From Acidimicrobiales bacterium (lineage in GTDB: Bacteria; Actinomycetota; Acidimicrobiia; Acidimicrobiales; Palsa-688), in NCBI GenBank assembly GCA_035533095.1, contig DATLUM010000136.1:1-47792 (forward strand): a DNA stretch of 47,792 nt, in the 5' to 3' direction. Below, in pieces: positions 1 to 7,999 of the stretch. How positions within the stretch are numbered: the first letter of the stretch is position 1; every line of letters starts with the position of its first letter. A program made the position numbers and the translations under genes. The notes under the pieces were generated by a model. That model worked only from the letters and a program-made list of their open reading frames with translations. It was not told where the DNA came from and did no database searches.

Positions 1-1014
1 ACGGTGTGGAGCATCAAGGCGAAGGCCTTAGTAAACACGATCTGGGGTGCTGTTCAAGAGACCGCCTCCTACAGCGCCCTTTACCCCTTCGCGGTGTTCG
101 GAACCAGCGGACTGGACTTCAACGGGCAAAACCCCAATACCGTCGGTGCCTATAGCGACACAAGCACCTCGTCGAGCACGAACCCAGACTCGTCTTCAGC
201 CGACTGCACGGGAGGTGTCGGAACCTCTTGCGTGCAAGTCGGAAGCAATGGTCCCATCAAGTGCGCTGGCGGTCTTGGCGGCAACGTCAGCGAGGTGTAC
301 TACACGGGCGGTGGAGGAGCGAGCCAGTGTGCGAATCCTGTCCCCAACGGTTCGAAGTACACCGGGGTGAGTCCTCCGACAGCACCTACGTCGGGATCCC
401 CGTTGACTTGTCCCGGGCTTGCCACCACGGATTCGTTCGGGGACGCCATCAACGAACTGGGCTCCGGCTACGCGGGAGCGCCGTCTTCAATCGGTGCGGT
501 AGGCACGACCAGCACCTATTACTGCCAGAACACCGCGATCGCCATCAGCGGAAACCTGTCGGTTCAGGGAACGGTCCTGCTGTACATCATTCTCGATCCG
601 AGCACCGACAACACCTTCATCAACAATGGACTCCAGACCCTCTACATCGCGGGCGGCTCGGAGGTGAACACCACATTTGACGGCACCACGGGGCCACCTC
701 CGAGCGGAACCACCCTCCCGGTTGCTCAGGCGCTGCAGATCCTGAGCAACAGCACCGGAACGGTTGGAAACGCCAATGGAGGCGGCACCAGTGGGCCCTA
801 CACGTTCGGAGGAGTTCTGTACGCGCCGACTGCCAACCTTGTCGGCGACGGCTGCAAGAGCGCTTACTACGGATCGCTCACCATCAACACGCTCACCTGC
901 AATGGCGGACCCCACCTGCAGGTGTACTACGACACTGCATTGAAGGACGTGCTCGGTCCGCCCGCCATCTCCGGCTATTCCCAGATCAATCCGAGCTCGG
1001 TGTCCATTCCCTGA
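1..1014 (+). CDS. PilX-like type IV pilus-associated secreted protein, 3' part
   Basis: The reading frame is open from the left window edge, and no signal peptide or membrane helix is visible, so the true start most likely lies upstream. The visible ~337 residues are low in charge and rich in Gly, Ser, Thr and Asn, as in extracellular proteins. Early on, a segment of the type YPFAVFG..GLDFNGQ resembles the 'fa.fa...l.lnG' block of PilX-type pilus accessory proteins. Near the C-terminus, FGGVLYAPTANL...YYGSLTINTLTCNGGPHLQVYYD resembles the 'G.vYaP.a.v...G.i.ak.i.l.G....yD' repeat typical of such proteins. Six or more Cys residues could form disulfides. In actinobacteria of this type, pilus genes commonly sit upstream of aroC, which fits. 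The family assignment rests on motif resemblance only; another secreted beta-rich protein is possible. Confidence 0.6.
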   Translation, partial: TVWSIKAKALVNTIWGAVQETASYSALYPFAVFGTSGLDFNGQNPNTVGAYSDTSTSSSTNPDSSSADCTGGVGTSCVQVGSNGPIKCAGGLGGNVSEVYYTGGGGASQCANPVPNGSKYTGVSPPTAPTSGSPLTCPGLATTDSFGDAINELGSGYAGAPSSIGAVGTTSTYYCQNTAIAISGNLSVQGTVLLYIILDPSTDNTFINNGLQTLYIAGGSEVNTTFDGTTGPPPSGTTLPVAQALQILSNSTGTVGNANGGGTSGPYTFGGVLYAPTANLVGDGCKSAYYGSLTINTLTCNGGPHLQVYYDTALKDVLGPPAISGYSQINPSSVSIP

Positions 1015-1070
1015 CAGTGCCGAGCAAGCCGCATCCCTCCCAGGCAGCGAGGGCGGATCCCCTTGCCAAG

Positions 1071-1076
1071 TAGGAT
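1071..1076 (+). promoter_or_regulatory. -10 element for leaderless aroC
   Basis: TAGGAT lies 6 nt before the aroC GTG at 1083, and there is no purine-rich ribosome-binding site between them. That geometry puts transcription start at or next to the start codon, as in leaderless mRNAs. No clear -35 is visible. Confidence 0.45.
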
Positions 1077-1082
1077 TTTCGT

Positions 1083-2240
1083 GTGCTGCGCTTCCTGACC
1101 GCCGGCGAATCCCACGGCCAAGGCCTCGTGGTCATACTCGAGGGCCTACCCGCCGGCCTCGAGGTGGCGGAGGAGCAGATCCAGTCCGAGTTGGCGCGCC
1201 GGCGGCTCGGGTACGGGCGCGGCCCCAGAATGCGCTTCGAGCAGGACCAGCTGACCCTGATCGGCGGTATCCGCCACGGCCGGACCCTCGGCTCGCCGGT
1301 CGCGATAGAGATCGCCAACACCGAATGGCCGAAGTGGCAGGAGGAGATGTCGGCGGCGCCCGGCAGGACCCAGAAGCCGCTCACCCAGCCGAGGCCCGGA
1401 CACGCCGACCTGCCCGGCATGCAGAAGTACGGCTTCGACGACGCCCGGGACGTCCTGGAGCGTGCCTCTGCCAGGGAGACGGCCGCCCGGGTCGCGGCTG
1501 GAGCCATCGCCAAGCTCTTTCTCGACGAGCTCGGCGTCAGGATCGTCAGCCACATCGTGCAGTTGGGCCCGGTCGTATCGAAGTCGACCAAGCGCCCGCT
1601 CCCCGAAGATCTGCCCTCGGTCGACGAGTCCCAGGTCCGCTGCTTCGACCCCGAGGCCGAGCAGGCGATGATCTCCGAGATCAAGGCGGCGGCGAAGGTC
1701 GGCGACTCGCTCGGCGGTGTCGCAGAGGTGATCGCGTACGGGGCGCCGGTCGGTCTGGGCAGCCATGTCCACTGGGATCGCAAGATCGACGGCCTGCTCG
1801 CCCAGGCGCTTCTGAGCATTCAGGCGGTCAAGGGCGTCGAGATCGGCGACGCGACCGAGATAGCCGGCCGGCGCGGGTCGGAGGCCCACGACGCCATCGG
1901 CTGGGACACCGGCGAGCGCGATTACCGGCGCGACACCAACCGCAGCGGCGGCATCGAGGGCGGCATGACCAACGGTGAGCCCGTGGTCGCCCGCGTAGCC
2001 ATGAAGCCGCTTGCGACGTTGAACCGACCGGTGCTCAAGACCGTGGATGTCGAGTCCAAGGAAGAGACCGTGTCCTTCAAGGAACGGACCGACGTGACTG
2101 CTGTTCCCGCGATGGGCGTGGTCGCGGAGACCATGATGGCGCTGGTGCTCGCCGGCGAGGCCATGCGCAAGTTCGGCGGCGACTCGATGTCGGAGGTGCT
2201 CCGCAACCACGGGTCGTACCTCGACCAAGTCCACCAGTGA
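1083..2240 (+). CDS. aroC: Chorismate synthase
   Basis: Converts 5-enolpyruvylshikimate-3-phosphate to chorismate, the last step of the shikimate pathway, using reduced FMN. The 385-residue protein has the family N-terminus (LRFLTAGESHGQ), the phosphate/FMN-binding Arg-rich region and the late signature RSGGIEGGMTNGEP. Its length is normal for the family. The GTG start gives the conserved N-terminus directly, and a -10-like TAGGAT 6 nt upstream suggests leaderless translation. The stop overlaps the aroK start by 4 nt (GTGA). It heads the aroC-aroK-aroB-aroQ shikimate cluster. Confidence 0.97.
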   Translation: MLRFLTAGESHGQGLVVILEGLPAGLEVAEEQIQSELARRRLGYGRGPRMRFEQDQLTLIGGIRHGRTLGSPVAIEIANTEWPKWQEEMSAAPGRTQKPLTQPRPGHADLPGMQKYGFDDARDVLERASARETAARVAAGAIAKLFLDELGVRIVSHIVQLGPVVSKSTKRPLPEDLPSVDESQVRCFDPEAEQAMISEIKAAAKVGDSLGGVAEVIAYGAPVGLGSHVHWDRKIDGLLAQALLSIQAVKGVEIGDATEIAGRRGSEAHDAIGWDTGERDYRRDTNRSGGIEGGMTNGEPVVARVAMKPLATLNRPVLKTVDVESKEETVSFKERTDVTAVPAMGVVAETMMALVLAGEAMRKFGGDSMSEVLRNHGSYLDQVHQ

Positions 2241-2776
2241 CCCGCGCCGACGACCGGGTCTTCCTCATCGGGATGATGGGTGTGGGCAAATCGACTGCCG
2301 GGCGGTTGCTGGCGGAGACCCTCGGCTGGCCGTACGTGGACACCGACGACGAAGTCCCGCGCCGCGCAGGAAGACCGTTCGAGGAGATCTGGGAGCAAGA
2401 CGGTGAGCGGGAGTTCCGCCGGCTCGAAACCGAAGCGGTGGCAGAGGTCTCCGCGCGGCCCGGCCCTGCCGTCGTGGCCCTCGGCGGGGGAGCGGTCCTC
2501 GACGAGTCCAACCGCCAGACGATCCAGAGGGCCGGCCTCGTCGTGTGGTTGCGCGCCGATCCCGGCACGCTCTTCGGGCGGCTTGGAAAACAGGCGGTCG
2601 GCTCCCGCCCTCTCCTCCGTCAGGGACCCGAGGACGCACTGCGGCGCATAAGCCAGGCGCGCGCACCGATCTACGAGAGCATCGCGGACCTGGTGTTCGA
2701 TGTCGACCGGATGAACCCGCGCGATGTCGCGGACGCCATCGCGGATGCTCTCGAAGGCGAAGCATGCGTGAACTGA
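2237..2776 (+). CDS. aroK: Shikimate kinase
   Basis: Phosphorylates shikimate at the 3-OH with ATP. The 179-residue P-loop protein carries Walker A (GMMGVGKST, residues ~12-20), the shikimate-binding Asp in YVDTDDE, an Arg in the FRRLE segment, the Walker B-like region with GGGAV, and a lid Arg in SRPLL. The GTG start overlaps the aroC stop (GTGA), and the 3' end overlaps aroB by 13 nt, so translation of the three genes is coupled. Confidence 0.95.
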   Translation: MTRADDRVFLIGMMGVGKSTAGRLLAETLGWPYVDTDDEVPRRAGRPFEEIWEQDGEREFRRLETEAVAEVSARPGPAVVALGGGAVLDESNRQTIQRAGLVVWLRADPGTLFGRLGKQAVGSRPLLRQGPEDALRRISQARAPIYESIADLVFDVDRMNPRDVADAIADALEGEACVN

Positions 2777-3771
2777 CGGTCGACCTGGGCGACCGCTCAT
2801 ACCCGGTGCTCGTCGGCGCCGGGGCGCGCCACCGGTTGATCGAGCTGATGCCCCAAGGCGCGCGCCGGGCAGCCGTCGTCACCCAGCAGACGATCCCGTG
2901 GCAGGTGGACTCCGGCGTCGAGCAGTGCGTCTTTTTCCTCGATGAGGGGGAAGAGGCCAAGAACCTCGAGTCGGTCGAGCAGCTCTGCCGCGAGTTCTCG
3001 CGCTGGGGTCTCACCCGCTCGGATGCGATCGTCGCGGTAGGCGGCGGTGTCGTCACCGACGTCGCCGGCTTCGTGGCCGCGGTCTACCACCGCGGTATCG
3101 CGGTCATCCACGTCCCGACCACGCTGCTCGGCCAGGTCGACGCAGCCATCGGGGGCAAGACCGGTGTGAACCTTCCCGAGGGCAAGAACCTCGTCGGCGC
3201 CTTCTGGCAGCCCGAAGCGGTGCTCTGCGACACGGAGACTCTCGAGACGCTTCCTCCCCGCGAGTACCGCTCCGGGTTGGGCGAGATGGCCAAGTACGCG
3301 TTCCTGGGCGTCGAAGGGTTGCGCGACATGCCACTCGACGAAGCGGTCGCAGCTTGCGTCGCGTGCAAGGCCGAGGTCGTCGCCGGCGACGAGCGCGAAT
3401 CCGGCCGGCGAGCGCTGCTCAATTACGGACACACGCTCGCGCACGCGATCGAGACCGCCGGCGGCTACGACCTCCGCCACGGTGAGGCTGTCGCCATCGG
3501 CCTCCTCTACGCCGCAATCCTCGCGAGGCACCTGGGCAGGATCGGTGACGACCGGGTGCACGAGCACGAGAAGCTCGTCGCTTCCTACGACCTGCCGTCG
3601 CGGCTGCCACCCGGCGCCGATCCGGACCAGCTGATCGCGGTCATGGCGCGCGACAAGAAGGCGACGAGCGGCGGCCTCACGTTCGTGCTCGACGGCGCAG
3701 CGGGTCTCGAGGTCGTGCGAGGAGTGGGGGAGGGCGCAGTCAGGGCGAGCCTCGAGGAGATCCGATCGTGA
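2764..3771 (+). CDS. aroB: 3-Dehydroquinate synthase
   Basis: Makes 3-dehydroquinate from DAHP using NAD and a divalent metal, the second step of the shikimate pathway. The 335-residue protein shows the NAD-binding GGGVVTDVAGF motif, the HVPTTLLGQVDAAIGGKTGVN active-site block, and the metal-ligand regions NYGHTLAHAIE and RHGEAVAIG. ATG at 2764 gives MRELTVDLG, the expected beginning; the open frame extends upstream inside aroK but that part has no homology. The last bases overlap aroQ (GTGA). Confidence 0.96.
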   Translation: MRELTVDLGDRSYPVLVGAGARHRLIELMPQGARRAAVVTQQTIPWQVDSGVEQCVFFLDEGEEAKNLESVEQLCREFSRWGLTRSDAIVAVGGGVVTDVAGFVAAVYHRGIAVIHVPTTLLGQVDAAIGGKTGVNLPEGKNLVGAFWQPEAVLCDTETLETLPPREYRSGLGEMAKYAFLGVEGLRDMPLDEAVAACVACKAEVVAGDERESGRRALLNYGHTLAHAIETAGGYDLRHGEAVAIGLLYAAILARHLGRIGDDRVHEHEKLVASYDLPSRLPPGADPDQLIAVMARDKKATSGGLTFVLDGAAGLEVVRGVGEGAVRASLEEIRS

Positions 3772-4223
3772 CCGCGGCCGGGACCAGACCAGTCGTCCTG
3801 CTCCTGTCAGGCCCGAACCTGAACCTCCTCGGAGAACGCGAGCCCGACATCTACGGCACTGAGACCCTCGACGATCACGTCAAGGCAGCGGCACAACAAG
3901 CCGCCGCCCACGACCTCGACGTCGAGCACCACCAGTCCAATCACGAGGGGGAGCTGGTGGACGTGATCCACGCCGCCAGGGGCAGAGCCGCGGCGATCGT
4001 CATCAACGCTGGGGCGTTCACGCACTACGCGTGGTCGTTGCACGACGCGCTCGCGGCGTTCGACGGCCCTGTCATCGAGCTGCACCTGTCGAACCCTGTG
4101 AGCCGGGAAGCATGGCGAAGCACCTCCGTCATCGCCCCGGTCGCCACGGGGTCGATCGCCGGCTTCGGAAGTGCCGGCTACCGCCTCGCCATCGAAGCAG
4201 TGGCCGGCCTGCTCGGCCGCTAG
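3768..4223 (+). CDS. aroQ: Type II 3-dehydroquinate dehydratase
   Basis: Dehydrates 3-dehydroquinate to 3-dehydroshikimate. The 151-residue small dodecameric-type enzyme begins LLLSGPNLNLLGEREPDIYG, with the catalytic Tyr region, followed by NAGAFTHYAWSLHDAL and PVIELHLSNPVSREAWR (the usual H-x-S-N block), then SVIAPVATGSIAGFGSAGY. It starts at GTG 3768 in a GTGA overlap with aroB. It completes the local aroC-K-B-Q set; aroE is not in the window. Confidence 0.94.
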   Translation: MTAAGTRPVVLLLSGPNLNLLGEREPDIYGTETLDDHVKAAAQQAAAHDLDVEHHQSNHEGELVDVIHAARGRAAAIVINAGAFTHYAWSLHDALAAFDGPVIELHLSNPVSREAWRSTSVIAPVATGSIAGFGSAGYRLAIEAVAGLLGR

Positions 4224-4243
4224 GACCCTCGCCACGCCGCCGG

Positions 4244-4249
4244 TACTGT
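4244..4249 (+). promoter_or_regulatory. -10 element for leaderless M24 peptidase gene
   Basis: TACTGT is followed by 7 nt and then the GTG start at 4257, with no Shine-Dalgarno sequence. It lies in the 33-nt gap after aroQ and could give the peptidase-efp pair its own transcript. Confidence 0.45.
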
Positions 4250-4256
4250 TGCCAGC

Positions 4257-5366
4257 GTGCTTCCCCCGATGGACCAGGCCGCCCGGCTGCCCCGCCTCCG
4301 CGACGCCCTCAAGCGTCCCGACGGCGGCGCTGCACCAATCGACGCTCTCCTCGTCACCAGCCTCACGAACATCAGGTACCTGACCGGCTTCACGGGCTCG
4401 GCTGGCATGCTGTTCGTTTTCCCGGGCCGGACCGTGCTGCTCACGGACGGCCGTTACCGGACCCAGGCGGGCGAGCAGCTGGCCGCCGCCGGAGTCGAAG
4501 CCGAAATAGCGGTCGCAGCTGCGGCGGCGCAGCACGACACGGCCAGGGAGATCGTCGAGGACCTCCCGGTCCTCGGCCTCGAAGCGGCCCATGTCAGCTG
4601 GGCGCGCCAGCGGGCGTTCGCCGAGACCTGGTTCCCCCGCACCGAGTTGGTACCGACCGTCGGGATGGTCGAGAGGCTCAGGAGGGTGAAAGACGCCGGC
4701 GAGATCGCGCGCATAGCCGAGGCCTGCCGGATCGCCGACGCCGCGTTGGGCAATTTGAGGGACCGCCTCACGAAGGAGCCCGCGGAAGCCGAGTTCGGGC
4801 GGGAGCTGGACTTCGAGATGCGGCGCCTCGGCGCGACGGGCCCGTCTTTCGAGACCATTGTCGCCTCGGGAGCCAATGCCGCCAAGCCTCACCACCGGCC
4901 AGACGACACGAGGGTCACCGCCAACGCGCCGGTGGTCATCGACTTCGGCGCCCTCGTCGACGGGTACTGCTCGGACATGACCAGGACTGTATGGACCGGG
5001 CGCCTCGACGACCCGACGCTGAGGCGGGCGGTGGAGGTCGTCCTCGCAAGCCAGGCCGCCGGCGTCGCGGCGGTGCGGGCGGGCGTCGCTGCCTCTGACG
5101 TCGACAAGGCCTGCCGTGAGGTCATCGCCGATGCAGGCTGGGCAGACGCGTTCGTTCACGGGACCGGCCACGGCGTCGGCCTGGACATCCACGAGGCCCC
5201 ATCGGTCGCTGCCAGCTCGACCGATACACTTGAGCCCGGCCACGTCGTCACCGTCGAGCCGGGCGTGTACCTGCCGGGGCTCGGAGGGGTCCGGATCGAG
5301 GACACCGTCGTCGTGACAGAAGATGGCTGCCGACCCCTCACCAACACACCCAAGGACACGCCCTGA
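4257..5366 (+). CDS. M24 family Xaa-Pro aminopeptidase
   Basis: A cytoplasmic metallopeptidase predicted to remove N-terminal residues preceding proline. The 369-residue protein has a creatinase-like N-terminal domain (residues ~1-130, with [20 protein letters not shown]) and a pita-bread catalytic domain. The five metal ligands are visible: two Asp in [19 protein letters not shown], His in [14 protein letters not shown], Glu in [11 protein letters not shown] and Glu in [10 protein letters not shown]. The GTG start is supported by a -10-like element 7 nt upstream; ATG 4269 is the alternative. The stop shares one base with the efp start (TGATG). The same neighbour pair (pepP/pepQ type, efp) is usual in actinobacteria. 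Confidence 0.9.
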   Translation: MLPPMDQAARLPRLRDALKRPDGGAAPIDALLVTSLTNIRYLTGFTGSAGMLFVFPGRTVLLTDGRYRTQAGEQLAAAGVEAEIAVAAAAAQHDTAREIVEDLPVLGLEAAHVSWARQRAFAETWFPRTELVPTVGMVERLRRVKDAGEIARIAEACRIADAALGNLRDRLTKEPAEAEFGRELDFEMRRLGATGPSFETIVASGANAAKPHHRPDDTRVTANAPVVIDFGALVDGYCSDMTRTVWTGRLDDPTLRRAVEVVLASQAAGVAAVRAGVAASDVDKACREVIADAGWADAFVHGTGHGVGLDIHEAPSVAASSTDTLEPGHVVTVEPGVYLPGLGGVRIEDTVVVTEDGCRPLTNTPKDTP

Positions 5367-5935
5367 TGCCTGCCGTATCCACCAACGACCTGAAGAACGG
5401 TATGTCGCTCGACCTGCCCGAAGGCCTGTTCTCGGTCGTCGAGTTCCAGCACGTGAAGCCCGGCAAGGGCGGCGCGTTCGTGCGCACCAAGCTGAAGAAC
5501 GTCAGGACCGGCGCGGTCATCGAGCGCACCTACCGTGCTGACGAGAAGCTCGAGCAGGCGCACATCGACAAGCGGGAGATGCAGTACCTGTACATGGAGG
5601 GTGAGTCGTTTGTGTTCATGGACACCTCCGACTACGAGCAGATGCACGCCTCCAAGGAGAGCCTGGGTTCGTCGGCCAACTACCTCAAGGAAGGGGACTC
5701 GGCGATCCTGCAGATGTACTCCGGTGAGATCGTCGGCGTCGACCTTCCCGCAGCGGTCGAGCTGACCGTGACCGAGACCGAACCGGGCCTGCAGGGGGAC
5801 CGGGTCTCGGGGGCGCGCAAGCCGGCCACCCTGGAGACCGGCATCCAGGTGCAGGTGCCGCTGTTCGTCAACACCGGCGACCGGGTCAAGGTCGACACCC
5901 GCTCCGGCGAGTACCTGACCCGCGCCGGCAGCTGA
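5366..5935 (+). CDS. efp: Translation elongation factor P
   Basis: EF-P binds between the ribosomal P and E sites and relieves stalling at polyproline. The 189-residue protein has the three-domain EF-P length. The KOW-like N-terminal domain has the tip loop [18 protein letters not shown], whose Lys is the modified or contact residue in other bacteria. The OB domains follow, ending in the signature region [18 protein letters not shown] and [11 protein letters not shown]. It is translationally joined to the upstream peptidase gene by a TGATG junction, and nusB follows 22 nt after its stop. Confidence 0.97.
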   Translation: MPAVSTNDLKNGMSLDLPEGLFSVVEFQHVKPGKGGAFVRTKLKNVRTGAVIERTYRADEKLEQAHIDKREMQYLYMEGESFVFMDTSDYEQMHASKESLGSSANYLKEGDSAILQMYSGEIVGVDLPAAVELTVTETEPGLQGDRVSGARKPATLETGIQVQVPLFVNTGDRVKVDTRSGEYLTRAGS

Positions 5936-5957
5936 ATCGCCGGCAAGCCCCCGTCCG

Positions 5958-6359
5958 TTGTTCCCACCGACGCGAAGAGAGGCGCGCGAACGCGCGCTTT
6001 CCCTCCTGTACGAGGCGGAGTCGAAGCGCGTCGAGCCGGCCGCTGTTCTCGGTGATCTTCCGGTCGACCCGGACCCCTACGTCGCGGATGTGGTCGCCGG
6101 CGTCGGCCGCGATCTCGACCGGATAGACCGGCTGATCTCGTCGCACGCCATCGGCTGGGAGCTCGAACGGATGCCGGTCGTCGACAGAGCGCTTCTGCGG
6201 ATGGCGACATACGAGCTGATCGGCCGGCCCGACGTCCCGACGGCGGTCGTGATATCCGAGGCGGTGGACCTCGCCGCCCAGTACTCCACCGACGACTCCG
6301 GCCGTTTCGTCAACGGCGTGCTCGCCGCGATCGCCTCGGAGGTGCGCGAGGAGGCCTGA
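5958..6359 (+). CDS. nusB: Transcription antitermination factor NusB
   Basis: Binds boxA RNA with ribosomal protein S10 to keep rRNA transcription processive. The 133-residue all-helical protein begins with the family pattern [16 protein letters not shown] and ends with [29 protein letters not shown], both diagnostic. TTG at 5958 is the only start in the right place; there is no strong ribosome-binding site. Its target class, an rrn boxA-like element, is present at the right end of the window (47205-47218). The efp-nusB-pyrR order is common in actinobacteria. Confidence 0.94.
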   Translation: MFPPTRREARERALSLLYEAESKRVEPAAVLGDLPVDPDPYVADVVAGVGRDLDRIDRLISSHAIGWELERMPVVDRALLRMATYELIGRPDVPTAVVISEAVDLAAQYSTDDSGRFVNGVLAAIASEVREEA

Positions 6360-6367
6360 ACCCGGGC

Positions 6368-6373
6368 TACTAT
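6368..6373 (+). promoter_or_regulatory. -10 element of the pyr operon promoter
   Basis: TACTAT sits just after nusB. Transcription from about 6380 would give a ~50-nt leader containing exactly the PyrR-binding hairpin and the pyrR ribosome-binding site. The -35 region is not convincing. Confidence 0.5.
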
Positions 6374-6384
6374 GTGGTCTCGAC

Positions 6385-6415
6385 CCGTGAAGCCGGTCCA
6401 GTGAGGCCGGGACGG
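6385..6415 (+). promoter_or_regulatory. PyrR-binding RNA hairpin
   Basis: The leader contains GGTCCAGTGAGGCC (6395-6408), matching the PyrR anti-antiterminator consensus ARUCCNGNGAGGYU. Around it, CCGG (6393-6396) pairs with CCGG (6407-6410), a 5' purine bulge GAAG follows the lower strand, and CCGT (6385-6388) pairs with ACGG (6412-6415). This is the same architecture as the Bacillus subtilis binding loop. UMP-bound PyrR is known to bind this element and lower pyr expression. Here the hairpin ends 2 nt before the pyrR ribosome-binding site, which suggests control of translation initiation, of attenuation, or both. Confidence 0.85.
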
Positions 6416-6417
6416 AC

Positions 6418-6424
6418 GAGGAGG
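6418..6424 (+). promoter_or_regulatory. Strong ribosome-binding site deciding the TTG start of pyrR
   Basis: GAGGAGG lies 7 nt before TTG 6432. It is one of the best Shine-Dalgarno matches in the window and is the main argument for the unusual TTG start, rather than ATG 6498. Confidence 0.7.
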
Positions 6425-6431
6425 AAATCAT

Positions 6432-7001
6432 TTGGCCGAACGCGAGCGTGCCCTGGCGCCCCCATACGGGGGCGTTTTTGTTGCCCGGACCACGGTCATG
6501 AACGCCGAAGAGGTGCGCCGGGCGACGTGGCGGATGGCGCACGAGATCATCGAGCGCGACCACGAGGTCGGCGAGCTGCTCCTCGTCGGGCTGCAGACCG
6601 GGGGAGTGTGGCTGGCCTCGAACCTCGCCCGGGTGATCGGAGAGGTCACCGGCCACGACGTGGCGATGGGAACCCTCGACGTCGCGTTCTACCGCGACGA
6701 CATCGGGCTGCGGCCGGTCCTCCCCGAGGCGACGACCGAGATCCCCGTCGAGCTCACCGGCCGGACGGTGGTGCTCATCGACGACGTGCTCTACACCGGC
6801 CGGACCATCAGGGCCGCGCTCAACGCCCTGTCGGACTACGGCAGAGCCCGCGCCGTTCAGCTGGCGGTCATGGTCGACCGGGGGCACAGGGAACTGCCCA
6901 TCCGGCCTGACTATGTCGGCAAGAACCTGCCCACCCGCCGCGACGAGATGGTGGATGCCACCGAATCGGGTGTCGTCATCGGCGATGTGAGGACACGTTG
7001 A
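6432..7001 (+). CDS. pyrR: Bifunctional pyr operon regulator / uracil phosphoribosyltransferase PyrR
   Basis: PyrR binds pyr leader RNA when UMP is high, and also has uracil phosphoribosyltransferase activity. The 189-residue protein shows RRATWRMAHEIIERD, the PRPP-binding loop VVLIDDVLYTGRTIRAAL, and LAVMVDRGHRELPIRPDYVGKNLPT, all diagnostic. TTG 6432 is chosen because of the GAGGAGG 7 nt upstream. The homologous region begins only near residue 20, so ATG 6498 is a possible alternative start. Codons 9-15 coincide with a terminator-like hairpin (6457-6479). The stop overlaps the pyrB start by 4 nt (TTGA). Confidence 0.93.
   Translation: MAERERALAPPYGGVFVARTTVMNAEEVRRATWRMAHEIIERDHEVGELLLVGLQTGGVWLASNLARVIGEVTGHDVAMGTLDVAFYRDDIGLRPVLPEATTEIPVELTGRTVVLIDDVLYTGRTIRAALNALSDYGRARAVQLAVMVDRGHRELPIRPDYVGKNLPTRRDEMVDATESGVVIGDVRTR
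6457..6479 (+). terminator. Terminator-like hairpin in the first codons of pyrR (possible attenuator)
   Basis: CGCCCCC (6457-6463) pairs perfectly with GGGGGCG (6468-6474) across a 4-nt loop and is followed directly by five T residues. That is the form of an intrinsic terminator. It lies 42 nt after the PyrR hairpin and inside the reading frame that starts at TTG 6432. It could be the terminator arm of PyrR attenuation, with the segment before ATG 6498 acting as leader, or it could be a coding coincidence. Confidence 0.5.
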
Positions 7002-7999
7002 ACCCGCAGGGCTCACCCAGGAGAGCGCCGGCGGCCCGCCACCTCCTGTCGGTGTCCGACCTCGGCACCGACGGCATCGAGGAAGTGCTCCGCCTCACCG
7101 ACAGCTTCGTGGAGGTCAGCTCCCGGGCCATACCCCGGGTCCCCGCACTGCGCGGCAAGACCGTGGTGTCGCTGTTCTTCGAGGACTCCACGAGGACACG
7201 CCTCAGCTTCGAAACCGCTGCCAAACGACTGTCCGCCGACGTCATGACCTTCTCCGTGTCGAGCTCGTCGGTCAACAAGGGGGAGTCGTTGAGGGACACG
7301 GTCGAGACGATCCAGGCGATGGGCGTGGACGCGGTGATCGTGCGCCACCAGGGCGCCGGCGTCCCGTGGCAGGTGGCCCGCTGGGTCGACGGCACGTCGG
7401 TGATCAATGCCGGCGACGGCTGGCACGAGCACCCGACCCAGGCGCTTCTCGACTGCTACACCATCCGCAAGGAGCGCAACGAGCGCGGTGCCCCCTCGCC
7501 GGGGGAGGGCAGACCGGCTCTGGACGGCCTGCGCATCGCCATCGTGGGCGACATCCGCCACAGCAGGGTCGCCCGCTCGGACGTGCTCGCTTTCAGCGCC
7601 CTCGGAGCCCACGTCACCCTTGTGGCACCGCCCACCCTGCTCCCACCCTCTCTCGCCGGATGGCCGGTGGAGATCTCCCACGACCTCGACTCCGTGCTGC
7701 CGAAGCTCGATGTCGTCTACGTCCTTCGCATCCAGAAAGAACGCATGACCGAAGCGCTGCTCCCATCCCTGCGCGAGTACACGGCCTACTACGGCCTGAC
7801 CCGCCGGCGGGCCTCGCTGCTCCCCGAGGGGAGCCTCGTCATGCACCCCGGACCGGTGAACCGCGGTGTCGAGATCGCCGCTGAGGTGGCCGACGATCCG
7901 TCGTCGGTCATCACCCGGCAGGTGGCCAACGGGGTCGCGGTGCGCATGGCGGTCCTGTACCTTCTGCTCGGATCGGGGGTGGAGCTTGCCGCCGCGTAA
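6998..7999 (+). CDS. pyrB: Aspartate carbamoyltransferase catalytic subunit
   Basis: Joins carbamoyl phosphate and aspartate, the committed step of UMP synthesis. The 333-residue protein has the carbamoyl-phosphate motif FFEDSTRTRLSFE, the HPTQALLDCYT motif, and MHPGPVNRGVEIA near the end. A short insertion rich in Gly and Pro follows HPTQ (around residues 163-172). TTG 6998 overlaps the pyrR stop (TTGA). No regulatory pyrI chain is present. The 3' end overlaps pyrC by 14 nt. Confidence 0.95.
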   Translation: MNPQGSPRRAPAARHLLSVSDLGTDGIEEVLRLTDSFVEVSSRAIPRVPALRGKTVVSLFFEDSTRTRLSFETAAKRLSADVMTFSVSSSSVNKGESLRDTVETIQAMGVDAVIVRHQGAGVPWQVARWVDGTSVINAGDGWHEHPTQALLDCYTIRKERNERGAPSPGEGRPALDGLRIAIVGDIRHSRVARSDVLAFSALGAHVTLVAPPTLLPPSLAGWPVEISHDLDSVLPKLDVVYVLRIQKERMTEALLPSLREYTAYYGLTRRRASLLPEGSLVMHPGPVNRGVEIAAEVADDPSSVITRQVANGVAVRMAVLYLLLGSGVELAAA

